A stretch of DNA of 64,000 nucleotides from Armillaria gallica (lineage: Eukaryota; Basidiomycota; Agaricomycetes; Agaricales; Physalacriaceae). A program made the position numbers and the translations under genes. This document shows positions 14,170 to 26,048 of this stretch, one piece after another (position 1 is the stretch's first letter; each line of letters opens with the position of its first letter). The notes under the pieces were generated by a model, which was given only the letters and a program-made list of their open reading frames with translations, had not been told where the DNA came from and made no database searches. Where the stretch lies: contig JBANDB010000017.1 in the NCBI GenBank assembly GCA_037576215.1, positions 310,001 through 374,000 of the forward strand, in the 5' to 3' direction.

Positions 14170-17100
14170 ATGGGGGTTCGACGATACGCCGCTTACGTGG
14201 AGCTCCCTCTACGGTCCCATCCAGCGACGCCAGAATCGGCTAGCCGACGTCGAGGTCGACTTCAAGCCACCAAACCGAGGAAAAGATCTCCTTCAATCAG
14301 CCCCTGCCCTCCTGCCTCACCAACGAGGTCCATCTTCCAATCCCCAAATGGTTCTCCAAAAAAGAAAAGACGCGTGGAGTCGCCTGCTTTCAACGATGAG
14401 GAGCTAGCCGTAGTATGTATTCTTCATTCTGCCACCGAACATGGCTTGACGCGTTTGTAGATGAATACAGTTCTCGAGCTACGACAATCTCCAACTGTCT
14501 CTGATTTCGATGTGAACCTGCAAATATAATCCTTTGGATCATTGCTGAACCACTATGTACTGTAGTCTCCCCCACGCGTCCGAGGGCTCCGCCTTTCGCC
14601 TATGGTTTCCGATTTTTTGGACAATAACGAGGCAGGTCCATCGACAGCGGCCACTATGTCGGGCACCACTTTGAGTGCGCTGTGCCACTTTTCGCGTCGG
14701 TTCTTTCTGCTCACTTCAATATTTATAGATGACAACGCGCAGTGGGATTTTCATCAGATGGATCAAGATTATGACGCGACAAGCGCCAAAACCTATCACT
14801 TTCGGGACGACGAATTTGACGAGACTGACGGAGTCGCGATTCCTGGCGAAGTAGAACCTGATTCTGATTCTGACGAAGGCGACAACGATGTACCTGTTCG
14901 GATCCTCGATGACTTCGTTATTTACGACGACGAGCAAAATATTGTTCATATCGAAGCTCTTAACACGCTTACGCCTCCTCCAAAGGGCGGGAGGAAAGGC
15001 AAGAACAAAGCAACACGAACCTTCCATGCGAGTGGTATCGTCAGAGCTAAGGAAGTCGACGGTCTTGACGATGAGCTTGTCCAAGCTCGTTCGGACCTTG
15101 ATGAGGAAGAGTCAGGTATGCGCTTGCGACTGGGGTGTATTACAGACTTCAATGTCCATTACTTTTCCGAGGCGCAACAACTTGACGGGTGAACATATTG
15201 ATCTTCGCTGTGTCATTGTTTTCTGATGGCATTTCAGGAACATATACATCTGTACGGACATGGCATGGTATATCCTCCATGTACCTTCCGACACCTACGC
15301 ACCGTTTTTCGCCCATTTTTTGTGAAACATCGCGTCGCTCATGAAGTTGTTTCCCATGCTTTGCAAGATAGAAGGGTTCGGTACGAAGACTTCGTCAATT
15401 CCTTGGACGACATACATGAGAGTACAAACTGCGTTTCATCTCATGCCATCATTGGGCGTGACATAAGTATTGCTGATGTGGAATCTGATGATGACACGGT
15501 TCGTGGATTACAACCTCTTGTGATTTTAGCTTCTCATTGTCTTTTCAGATTGCCTATCTAATTTCTACGCTGCCTGTTATATGCGCAAACGTCGATGAAC
15601 GCCTCAAAAACGTGCCCCTCATCAAGCATTTTTTCGAAGCTGCAGGCGTGGATCTGGAGCTGTTTGACGACGGGGACTCCTCATATGCGTCTGCCGAGAC
15701 GCTTCTTCCGATGCAACGTCCGATTCTCACAGCGACAGAGCCTACCACACCTTCATCGACAGCAGACGTCATCGAGCCCTCAGGCGAGAAAGAAAAAGCA
15801 CAAACACTATCCGCGTCCCCGTAAAGATCCTGCCCCAAAGATGCCTTCAAATCAAGAGAAAGCAGTCCTCATGCGGAGGGCAACAACGGTCGTCACGCCC
15901 ATCGTTGGATCTATCGCTGAAAAACTTTACCGAAACCGAATGGAGGTGGCGGGGACGCTGGAGAAGGATGACACGCCGCTTAGGGAGGTGGAGGAGAACA
16001 TCAAATCTCATTATGATAACCCTGAAAGCATAGTCTGGGGAGACCGAATTGCGAAACGTCATTATGCTACTGTACACCTTGACGGCGTGGAGTATCAGGT
16101 TTGTCCTTGATTTTCCCTCAAATTCTTGGCTGATGTATTCTTCATAGGCGGGAGATGTTGTTATGGTCATGCCGCCGAAGGACTGGTTCTCCAACGCAAA
16201 GTCTGGTACTGATGACGAGGGAAGTGACAGCAGTGATGACGAGTCATCCAAGTCTAGTAACCAGGGTAAACCTCTCCGTCCGTTATCGAATAATATCTTC
16301 GGAAATCGATACTGGTTAGTACTCCAACCCCATCCAGCACGTCGAGATTAATGTATACACTGCGTACTAGGTTTTGCCGTATTTGTTACTTCTTCTCCGA
16401 TGCGGAGGACAATACCAAGAAGTTCCATGGCCATTGGTTCGAGCACGGCAGCAGAACGCTGATGAAGGAAGTTGCCCATTCGAAGGCCCTTTTTCAGATG
16501 AAGACCTGCGACGCCAGTCCCATTGCGTCCATCATCCGAAAAGTGGATGTCAAGATGTTGGGAGAAAGTGACAATGAGTACCTCGATGACGGTGATCCCG
16601 AGTCTACGGATTATTTCTGCAGGTACGAGCATTCTTTCCGTGATGAACGTACCTGTCTAACGAATTGCAGTCTTGTTTGGGACAATAAACAGCACGAATT
16701 TACAGATCTTCCGTCTATTGAGGAGGTGCTTGAGGCAACGTCATATCAGTCAGAGCACCTCAAGTGCTATCCATGTGCGCTCAAAGCCCGAGAAGTTGCT
16801 TATGGAATCGCTAGCCCTACGAAAGGTGGTGTGACTCATTATGGGGTGGATTACCACCTTCACGACTGTGTATATGTCCGCAATGAAGACCCCGACATCC
16901 TGCTTTTGGATATCGCCCAAGTACATTCGATAATCAACGAGGAAACGGTACAGGTCGCGTATCTTGGTCGCTACAATGACCACAAGTCTACGACAGACAG
17001 TGATCAAGAAGAGGTATGTACCATATTCTCTACACGAATATGTTGACGATAATTTTCTGTTTAGCGTCGACTATTCCTAAGCCAGAGAATGCGATCCGTA

Positions 17101-19419
17101 GCTGTCAAACAATTACAAGGCGTATGCTTCGTTAAGCACCTGGTCAATCAGGCCGCCATCAGGTCGTGGATCAAGCACGACGACCATTTTTACTTGAACC
17201 AAGTCGAAGACTCCGAAGGGGGGCTCATACCTCTTTCGACGAAATCGTGGAAAAGATGTATACACGGCTGCTTTGACGACCACGAGCAAGAACTCCGTGA
17301 CGCGCGACGGCTACGGGATCGGAATTCTCCGCTTCGTGGTTTGGAACTCTTCAGTGGTAAGCCTGATGAGATTTGATGATTCGGGTACTGATGTTTGCGT
17401 AGGCGCTGGTGGTCTAGGTACGGGTATGATGTTTTCAGGATTCGTTGAAACCAAGTGGGCTGTGGAGTTTTCGCCATCGGCTGCTCAGACCTACAGGTGT
17501 GACAACCATTGTCGTGTTCTCGTTGTCTCATTGGTTCTCTATCTAGCCGCAATCATCCTGATACTATTGTCTATGACCAAGATGCCAGCATCCTTTTGGA
17601 TCACGCTGTGCAAACTGAATACGACAAGCACCCTCCCAAACTTAAATCTCACGATGGGGCGTACTTGGAGAATATGCCAAAGAAAGGCGAAGTTGATTTT
17701 ATCTACGGAGGTTCGGATTTGCGCTCGGGGGTGAAATGAAGTCATACTGATTCGGTATTCTATAGGCCCACCATGCCAGTCTTTTAGTAAGGCAAATCAT
17801 AACCCAGTAAGTCGGGTTCAAAGTTTATCTATGCAGACATGCTCAAGCACGACTAGAAACCAGACGATATTCGATCAACGCTGCCAATGGTCATGTTGGC
17901 CTATACAGAATGGTACGAGCCTCGGTATTTCCTTTTGGAAAACGTCGTGGGCATGTTGACGGCTCGTCTGGGAGCTAAATCTGCCTCGCATGGTCGCTCC
18001 CTCGTCGGCGGAATGGAAATGGGGGTCCTCAAGCTCATATTAAGGATTCTGACATCATTAGGGTAAGTATCACCCTCTCCCTAGCTGGTAGATCGCAATT
18101 CAACTTCGTCACAGGTATCAAGTTCGTGTAAAGATTCTTCAAGCCGGCGCATACGGTGCCCCTCAACAGCGCAACCGGATTCTTATCTGGGGAGCGCGAC
18201 GAGGGCTGCCTTTACCCGAATTCCCAATCCCTACACACGCTTTCCAGAGGCTGGCGGCGAGATGGAAGGTACCGGGTTTTGAAGGGGAATCGTTGTCTCG
18301 TGCGACAAGGTCTCGGAATCCTGAAGACGACCATCAGTGTGCGCCTCTGAAGCCAGTAACCGTCGATGACGCTATTGGGGACCTTGTTAGTGTTATTCTT
18401 ATCTGCCTTATGCTCACGTGTCCTGACCAAACATTTAGCCTCCCTGGGATTGGTTAGTATGAGTCTTTCAATGTATGGTTTGAGCTTACGCGATCCTTGT
18501 AGGATCAACCCTCATAAGATCATCCCTTCGACCTATGACACAAGGCAAGAGACTCAACGCAGGATCGATAACGGGATCAAGCAGCTTTTAGCTGCCAAAG
18601 GCGTTGCTCACAGAAGCCCGGGAATTGATAAGGCTGTATATATTTGCTCGCCAAGAAATGCATATCAACGATGGATGCGCCGAGCGAACTTGCGTACAGT
18701 CAATGACCATCACACGAAGATCTTTTCTCAGCCAGTCGTGGAGGCGTACGTTCTCCTTTGTTATTCTCGGTGACAGCTAATCGTTTTTTTTTAGTTCTAC
18801 CTCTGTTCCGTTAAAACCAAATGCAAATCAGAAAGGCGGGTGTCTCCGTGTTGACCTAGGTATCGATTGACTTATACTTGCTTCCAGATATGGATCCTCG
18901 TCTGTGTTCGAAGCATATGATAAATACAAAATATGGTTGGGACCAGTGATACCGACAATGATCTGTCTTTGACGCATTCTGGTAGTGTTTTACGGACGAC
19001 TGAACGGAAATGGATACTTCCGCACTGCGATGACCCTCGTATCGCCTAACAGCAAGCATAGCGTATTGCTACATCCTCACGTATGTATTTGCTACTACAA
19101 TCGTGATGCAGAATTCACTAACGGAAAATTCAGCAAAAAAGGATTATCAGCGTGCGAGAGGTTGCTAGAGCCCAAGGATTCCCCGACGACTACACCTTTT
19201 GTTCAATTAATAAAGCCAACTCGCAACGCATGATTGACGATGTACGCAGCTTATACGCAGACTCAGTCTTTATTTTCTGACGTTCTTTCTCTGCAGCAAT
19301 ATCGCCAAATCGGAAACGCAGTGCCTGTCCCATTGGCATTGGCGCTCGGCAAGTCCCTTGGTGCTGCGCTCCTCAAGACTTGGAAGAAGAAAAATAGAGA
19401 GGGAAGTCCCTCCGTTTGA
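14170..19419 (+). CDS. DNMT1-type DNA (cytosine-5) methyltransferase, RFTS-BAH-BAH-catalytic
   Basis: Maintenance-type 5-methylcytosine transferase, nuclear. Start ATG at 14170 (MGVRRYAAYVELPLR), then a basic disordered part. The RFTS domain begins PVRILDDFVIYDDEQNIVH (about 14896) and continues after an intron with TDMAWYILHVPSDTYAPFF (about 15250). BAH1 is about 16050-16620 (YATVHLDGVEYQ, then AGDVVMVMPP) and BAH2 about 16830-17100. Catalytic motifs: I, LFS plus GAGGLGTG, split by an intron at about 17357-17401; IV, PPCQSFSKANHNP (about 17767); VI, ENVVGML (about 17938); VIII, QVRVKILQAGAYGAPQQRNR (about 18120); X, QIGNAVPVPLALALGK (about 19305). TGA at 19417-19419. About 18 short introns. 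Oddity: the RFTS frame meets TGA at 15321 and resumes one base off, at a T6 run. Confidence 0.92.
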
Positions 19420-19718
19420 TCTATTCGCATTTATGTAGAATATACCTGGTTTCTTGGTTGTCTTGCAATTGGACTCGAAGACTTCCTTGACGTAGATTTG
19501 ATACCCAGTGAATTATATAGCTCTGGATGCTTGTTACTTGCTCTAATTAAGTACTTATACAATGTCACTGTATCTTGTAGAGTAGCCAATCAAACTACTA
19601 AAGTTTTGTTCACACCATTTTTCCCTAGTACTTCGGCGCCGTTTCCCCAGGTGGGCGTCGGCTTTAACCGGTATTGCTACCCTGCACCATACCATAAGAA
19701 CACCAACACACCAACACC

Positions 19719-22693
19719 ATGACGACCTTGGAAGGTCTCGCTGGCCTGTTCTCTCTGACCAGCAAAGATGAACCTGACGCTCAGTCAAAACATTCAGACA
19801 ATAGCATTCCAGATAAAACAGAAACGAACGAGCATACCAGCGAGGGGAGAAAGCGACAGAGGGCAAAAACTAAGCGTCTCGGGCTCAGAAGTACAAACAA
19901 TACGCGCTACGCGTCGGGACACGGCGGTATGTGTATCCACATACTTAGTTCTTATTCGCTCTGAAGGCGAGAAATAAGGAAACGATGCGTTTGATTATGA
20001 AGCCAAGTATCCAGAGGATGCTATTTACGAAGAAACTGCGCCTAATGCCAGAGTCTTCAGGACTTACAACGACGAGTCACAGATTTCCGACGTAGATATG
20101 GTAGAAGAATCTCGGGACACAGTCGACGTGCTGCTCGTGTTTGTGAGTGACTGGACTGCTCGGTGGTTGACTAGGACTAACATTGATTGCAAGGCCGGTC
20201 TTTTTTCCGCGGTGGTCACGACGTTCATCGTGCAGACATCCCAGAATCTGCAAATATCCTACAGTCAAATGTCTGCTCTTCTTCTGTTTGAGCTCGTTTC
20301 TGTTCAACGTGCCATTGCCCGTGGCGACCCAGTTGACCAGGTTGCGACATCGGCAATCGTTCCCTCATCTCCGTTTACACCTGCGACAATAGACTCTTGG
20401 GTCAATGGGTTATGGTTCACAAGTCTTTCCTTGAGTCTGACTACGGCGCTTGGTGCCGTGCTGGTGAAACAATGGCTCCATCAATATATCTCTCTTCCCT
20501 CTGGAACGCCTCGTGATCGCAGTCGCATCCGTCAGTACCGTTATGCAGGATTCGAAAAGTGGCAGGTACCAACCATTATTGGTCTTCTTCCTGTGCTTAT
20601 GCATGTCGCATTGGCGATCTTTTTCGTCGGGCTGTTCCTGTTTCTTTTTCCACTAAGCCGTCCCATTGCAGCCGTTGTCGGTGCTACCGCAGCTGTTGTT
20701 TTTGTTGCCTACGTGGTCACGAATATTCTACCCCTTCTATATCCTCAATGCCCCTACAAAACGCCGTTGTCTTACCTCGTTCAACAGTTCTATACTCGCT
20801 CCCCGATCCCGGCGCTGCTGATTTTGCTCACAAAGAGTTCGGCAGCTGACTCACAGTCTGCAAATGCTTCCATCAAAGAAGCTGAGCGTCAGGCTGTGAA
20901 AGGCATGGGCCATGATTTGGATGTACAGTCATTGCATTGGCTGTTCACCAAGTCCTCCAATCCCACTGTTCGAAGCATAGTGGTTCAGGCCATTGGAGGA
21001 CTGCAAATCAGTTCTCTGGAGTCCTTGAAACGGGTATTCGATGGGTCGGACATAGCATGGGAGCAAGACTTACTGCTGCACAATTGTGTAGCGTATGACA
21101 ACGAATTCAGCAGTACAGCTTGGCCAATGCATGGCCTGGAGCGCAAAATTGAGCGCCTCCTTCGCTTCGAGCTCTTCTTTCCGAGAGATAACGCCTCAAG
21201 GAACTATTTGCTCCTTTCGAAGTCCGCACCTCGCGAACTCACCGCTATAGTGGCCGGTGTCATGTCCAACTCCGCACATCGTCCGTCTGACTGTCCGACT
21301 GGCATCGACTTTCTGAGGGACAGCCTTGCTAACAGAAACGATCCATCCTATTGTTTGGATTAGTATTCTCAAGCAAGCAAGTCTTGGGGGTGATCTCGCC
21401 TCAGTAGGCGGGAACATCCCCTTTCATATGGCGCTCTGTGCTGGCATCATTGACCAACTGCCGTTCGATGGTCACGTTGACGAGCCGGTTGCAAGCAAGC
21501 AGAGCGCTACTTTATCCCACGTCCTCCGCCGATACCCCGACATTCTACCCATTGCTTATAAAATATTTGCTGAATTCGACTCGTACACCAGCTATTCGTC
21601 GTACAGCTTGTCAGACCCGGTCCGTCTCCTCTTAGCGCTCGTCAACTACTTGCTTGCGCTGCCGCCGTATACGGCAGACAGCGATCGCCATTCCGCCTCG
21701 TTGATCCCTCTGAATGGAGACCACGAGTCTTTAAAGGCACGATTGTTTTTCTTCACAAGCATTATACCCCACATCGACCCGAGCACTATTTTCCCGGCCA
21801 CAAGCGAGTACTACCCGGTACTCGATACCGCTAAGCGAATCATTGAATCAGACTTGTTTACCCTTCCAGCAGATGCTAGTAATTTTGTTGGTCTATGGAA
21901 AGCCAGGACTGCAGTGATCAGAATTTTTGCAAAGCTCGTCGGTGCTTACCCTCTGTTGGGAACGGTGGCAAGGCCTCAGAAAAAGATATTACGCGACTGG
22001 TTCACCTTGCCGCGGATGAAACGCATATTGGCTCTCTTAAATCACCCGACACCGTACGCTGACGCAGGCTCAGACAACTCGAACCGGGACACATATATTG
22101 ACGTCGTCTTCAAGATTCTAGAGACGTGCTTCAGCTACAAAGTTGCTTCCGCGATGGACGCTTTCATGGAAACTGATGTTGTTGATTTTCTTGGTCAGAA
22201 TCGATGCCGCTACCAATGCGTGGATGCTCTAGCTGCCTATATCGCCATGGCATCTATGACCGAGCGAAGATCCTCCAGCGATACCATTCACCTCGAATCG
22301 TCCGCGAGCAGAACCCGAGTGGATTATCTTTATCGGCCCAACAATCTTTTCACTGTAGCCGTGATTCTAGCGTTCAATCAGTCCAAGTGGCAGGACAGTG
22401 TTCAGTTGCACAGGAAAATAAAGCAGAACATCTTGGCCTTAGTGCAACTTCGTCCAAATGCTGATGCTTGGGCCAGCTGCCGCTCCAGGCTAATACACCT
22501 GTCGAGAGATACACATTACTTTGCCACTCTGCAGTTACCAAATTTCGGGCAGATTGTCCATGCGAAACCAGAAGAGGTGCAAATTCTCAAGAGCAACCTT
22601 CAGGTGGCTCTTGATGCGCTCAGTGAATTCTTCGAGTCTCGGGTAGGAGTACCTCAGTCGGCAAGTTACATCAGTTTAAAATCATACTTGTGA
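19719..22693 (+). CDS. DUF6535 domain multi-pass membrane protein
   Basis: Member of a large Agaricomycete family of unknown function. Start ATG at 19719 (MTTLEGLAGLFSLTSKDEPD), a charged N-terminus, an intron near 19927-19983, then DFDYEAKYPEDAIYEE. After an intron at about 20139-20192 comes the DUF6535 core: AGLFSAVVTTFIVQTSQNLQ, NGLWFTSLSLSLTTALGAVL, VKQWLHQYISLPSG, and two more hydrophobic hairpins to about 20740. The C-terminal half is helical, ending ...VPQSASYISLKSYL and TGA. The frame changes near 21260-21350. A 67 bp intron (GTGTCATG at about 21256 to GGGACAG at about 21322) would join the frames; a single extra T near 21349 is the alternative. Membrane placement is from hydrophobicity only. 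Confidence 0.75.
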
Positions 22694-23205
22694 CTGAACA
22701 GTTGTATAGGATCAAGACTTGGGAGCTAGATCTAACTTTGCCTTCAAAACACAGACTGCCTTGAGGCGTGGGAAAAGAGTGCCATGATTTACACAGACAA
22801 TTATTTCAAATATTCAATCCAGGAACAAAGCGTTTAACTTGCAGCTTAAGCTTGAACACACACGCCGTCCCTTCCTCAACAGGTGTGTATTGATTGTCTG
22901 TCTAGGAGAGGCTGAGGCTAACATGATACAAAGTGAGAGTTGTACAAGAGGATTAGTGCTACGAAATAGTGTATTTTACAAAATGAAGGTGGTGAGAATT
23001 TGCGCATCAGTCCTGCAGACCGAATCAAAGCTTATTGGAGAACTTGCGCCACTTCAAGATTTCAACGACATTGGTGAATGCCCACCGGAACAGCGACTTG
23101 ATTTTCCGTTTTCCTTGAAGAAATTTTCAACGGAGGTTCCGGTCTAAGTGTAAGATGCTCACCTTTCTGACTACTCCGGCACCTTGGAATATAGTCCTCG
23201 ATCGC
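22694..23205. other. Intergenic stretch, nothing identified
   Basis: Several unsupported short frames only. The fragment ACTTGCAGCTTAAGCTTGAA at about 22837 resembles one near 52362, too short to interpret. Confidence 0.35.
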
Positions 23206-23610
23206 CAAGGCCGGTCTTTTTTCCGCGGTGGTCACGGCCGTCATGTCGGTGAAAAGGCAAATGAGAGAAGAACGTGGTCTCCTAGATGATCTGTTGACGC
23301 AGCCGCCATCGAAGCTCGACAGGATCTCGTCATCTCCGTCGTTGGGGGCGTCCTTGCCGCCGCTCCAGCACCGTGGAAGATCTCGAAGGTGTCGTTACCT
23401 CAGTCGTAGAGGGAGTCACCCCAGTTGTTGGGGGTGTCACCTTAGACATCTGGCTATGGAAACCGCCGCTCCCATCCCATCTGATCTGCTACCCCCCCCA
23501 AGACCTCGAAGCCATCGTAAGTCACCTCTATCAAGGGCGTCCTCGCTGCTGAAACCGCCCCATCTACTACGGTCAAAATCCCGGGAGATGGTGTCGTGGG
23601 TGGTCAACAG
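23206..23610 (+). pseudogene. Chimeric gene fragment: DUF6535 piece joined to TSVVGG-repeat piece
   Basis: Bases 23206-23236 are identical to 20190-20220 over 31 bp, the intron-exon edge that opens the DUF6535 core (AGLFSAVVT). From about 23290 to 23610 the sequence instead matches the secreted repeat gene at about 51116-51750, for example CTGTTGACGCAGCC, CATCGAAGCTCGACAGGA and GGGGGCGTCCTTGCCGCCGC. The copy is frame-broken: it reads in three frames with several indels, and no signal peptide precedes it. It appears to be a relic assembled from two different source genes, both present in this window. Confidence 0.75.
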
Positions 23611-24456
23611 CACTTGCCAACGAGACCAGACAGTAGAATGCTGGCCCAAGCGCGACCACGTTCATCCTCCGAGAAAGTCTATCCAGTGGGAAACTTCTAC
23701 AGCTTTAACGTAAGGGAGTTCACCACCAATATCAGGAGATGGCATGTCCGATGGAATAAACGAGGTCATTGCTCTCGTTGCCATGGCTTTGCATTTCTTT
23801 CTCGCGACAAGGAAGAAAGAGTATGCCGATATTCCCGTCGGTTCTGCGGTACCTCCACACTGCGCAAACATGGTGAGTCATAACAACCCAGATACGTAGA
23901 GAAGACGCACAACCACTCAATGGAACGGATATGGTCACGGTAGGCCCAGAAATGATCGTCATCGTCCGTTATCCGTTGGATCTTTTATACCCTCCCATTT
24001 GGCGAAGTTCACTTCACAGCCAGCAAATGCAGGAAGTAAGTGTCCTCCTTTCTCAAGCACAATGCGAGTATTCATTGCTGCATACGCGTCCGTGAAGAAG
24101 ACGACGAGTGATGAATAGGGTACTGGTCGGACTAGAAGGCCGTCAGCTTCACGATCAAATAATCAATACGGACACTGATGTGCAGTAACGGACAAACATT
24201 GCTTCGCCGAACTGTGACAAGACTGTTTGTACCAGAAAAGCGTTGGCGTCCTTAGCCATGCACCAATTCTCGCAATGATCCCGGCATGTACCACTGGACG
24301 AGACGGTCCCACAAAGCTCATTTGCTCGTCCTTGTACCGTAACTACCGTTGCATCTGCTGCCAGCGCCCTTTACGTTCTTCGGCGTCGACTGGGCGAAAA
24401 AAGCGTAGATCCATAGAATTTGGTGAAAATTCAATTCTTTCAATTCTGTAGGCGCC
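23611..24456. other. Unassigned stretch
   Basis: Short frames on both strands only, without a recognisable domain. Confidence 0.3.
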
Positions 24457-24600
24457 ATGGTTGCAGAGGAATTCGACGACATCGTAATTGTTGGGTAGAC
24501 GATCCACGGAGGATGCGTCTTCACTTGCATCAACTGTCGCCGGTGTCAGGAATGGTTGCTCCAGCGACAAAGCACCTTCTCGAAGGTCATGGACATGATG
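24457..24600 (+). pseudogene. Possible N-terminal scrap of a GMC-type oxidoreductase
   Basis: ATG at 24457 opens MVAEEFDDIVIVG, which resembles the start of the FAD-binding fold of GMC oxidoreductases. It then hits a stop where the glycine-rich loop should follow. Another frame then gives STEDASSLASTVAG, reminiscent of the next family segment (RLSEDAS...). The loop is deleted and no later domain follows. The call rests on a short match and could be coincidence. Confidence 0.3.
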
Positions 24601-25012
24601 TGAACAATGGCAGCACTGTAATTGAGATCCTCGGTGAGAGAGACATGAAGAATTAATCTGATTACATAAATAGTACAACGAATGAACTTATCAACTCCAG
24701 GCACCAATAATATAGCACGAAACTGTCCTACATTTCCGACATCCGGGCTACTAATTGCTCGTGCCCACATATTCCTGGCTGTAAGTATTCAACTTGAGTT
24801 ACTGGTATGGTGAAGTCACCGTAGTATTGGCCGCTCAGCTTTCATAAAATTCTCATTTAAAAGAACTTGTCTCAGCCAGCTTGTTCACTTGGTGCTCTTC
24901 TTTGTGATGCATGTGGTTGTGTCCTTATAAGGTTATAAAAAGCGACCACCAAGTTGTTGGCTGCTAGTATGTCAATGTACAATCTAAAACGAAGCATAAA
25001 TGATATCTTTAT
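24601..25012. other. Unassigned stretch downstream of the transporter gene
   Basis: AT-rich, with no supported gene. It forms the 3' flank of the minus-strand transporter whose stop is at 25015-25013. Confidence 0.3.
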
Positions 25013-26013
25013 CTAGAGTAGGTATCTGAAATCCTTGTTCTGGATATCAGTAAGATCAAGAAAAGCCTGAGAGCGCACTGTATATCAGCCAAGCTCAAGA
25101 GCAGAATGAACGAGACACCAATACCTTATCAACTTTCCTCTCCTCAGTGGTTCCATCCGCATTCACATGCATCACATACACATTGTCATAAGTATCATCG
25201 TGCTGATTCATATCTCGTCACTTGTTCTCGGTGGCAAGCATAAACCGGAGAATGAGAAGAAAGATCCCAGAAGCTAGGTTGCATGCCGCAAACAAAGTCC
25301 ATGGAACATGATTCCTGAGGAACGGTCATTTCCTAATCGGAGGGTAACCAGGACTTGTAGATCGTACCTCGGCTGATATTTCTTTTTCCATACGAAAGGG
25401 CCTGCAAAGTTACCAACACAGTATCCAATGATGACCAGTGCATTGGTAGTTATCCCTGTGTCAACATGCTTCAATTGTAGGATGTACATGGTAGAGAGAA
25501 CTTGGGATTACTCATGTTTTGTATGCCCTGACGTGAGACCACCTACCCATCCGAGGAAGATGACAAATGGTGCAATGAAGGATACTAGGAGCTATGAAGT
25601 AACTGCTTTGAAATAGCATGCAGATGCTTACTTGAAAGCCAATAGGAGAATAACAAGCCAACCTTGTTGCTCGAAGGGAGCAGATTTACTAACAATGCCC
25701 CCAAGGTCGTGATGATATACAGCAGGGCCCCAGCGTAGCCACACCCAATTGGCTTAAACGAAGCTAGGGTAATTCCTAGCCATATCACCAAGACTGGGGG
25801 CTACGTCAGTTCCACAGCACATCCTTACGAAAAGTGCGTAACCCACTTTCCACAACACCGTCTACACAGCCGATCAAAGTGGTCTGGATGAAACTAAAGC
25901 CAAACTGGCTGACAATAAGCTGCCGTTGGTTTGAGAGCTGCGCATCAAACATATGGATTAGTTGCTTCCAGTGTGTAATATATGACCCACTGAGTTCATG
26001 ATATTCCTAAGTA

Positions 26014-26020
26014 GGAGAAA
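26014..26020. repeat. Left target-site duplication GGAGAAA
   Basis: GGAGAAA directly precedes the element and recurs at 33108-33114 directly after it. Joining the flanks gives a plausible short intron of the host transporter gene. Confidence 0.6.
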
Positions 26021-26046
26021 TGTTATGGCCGGACCCGGGAATAACA
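26021..26046. repeat. 26 bp TG...CA near-palindrome at the element edge
   Basis: TGTTATGGCC ... GGGAATAACA has inverted ends TGTTAT/ATAACA, which are the expected first and last bases of an LTR. Because the integrase frame is cut immediately beside it, I read it as an LTR reduced to its termini. Confidence 0.4.
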
Positions 26047-26048
26047 GA

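Noticed and set aside
18880..18990. Apparent in-frame stops in the methyltransferase before FYGRLNGNGYF
   Set aside because: A 50 bp intron (GTTGGG...TGGTAG) joins INTKY to VFYGRLNGNGYF in frame, so no damage needs to be assumed.
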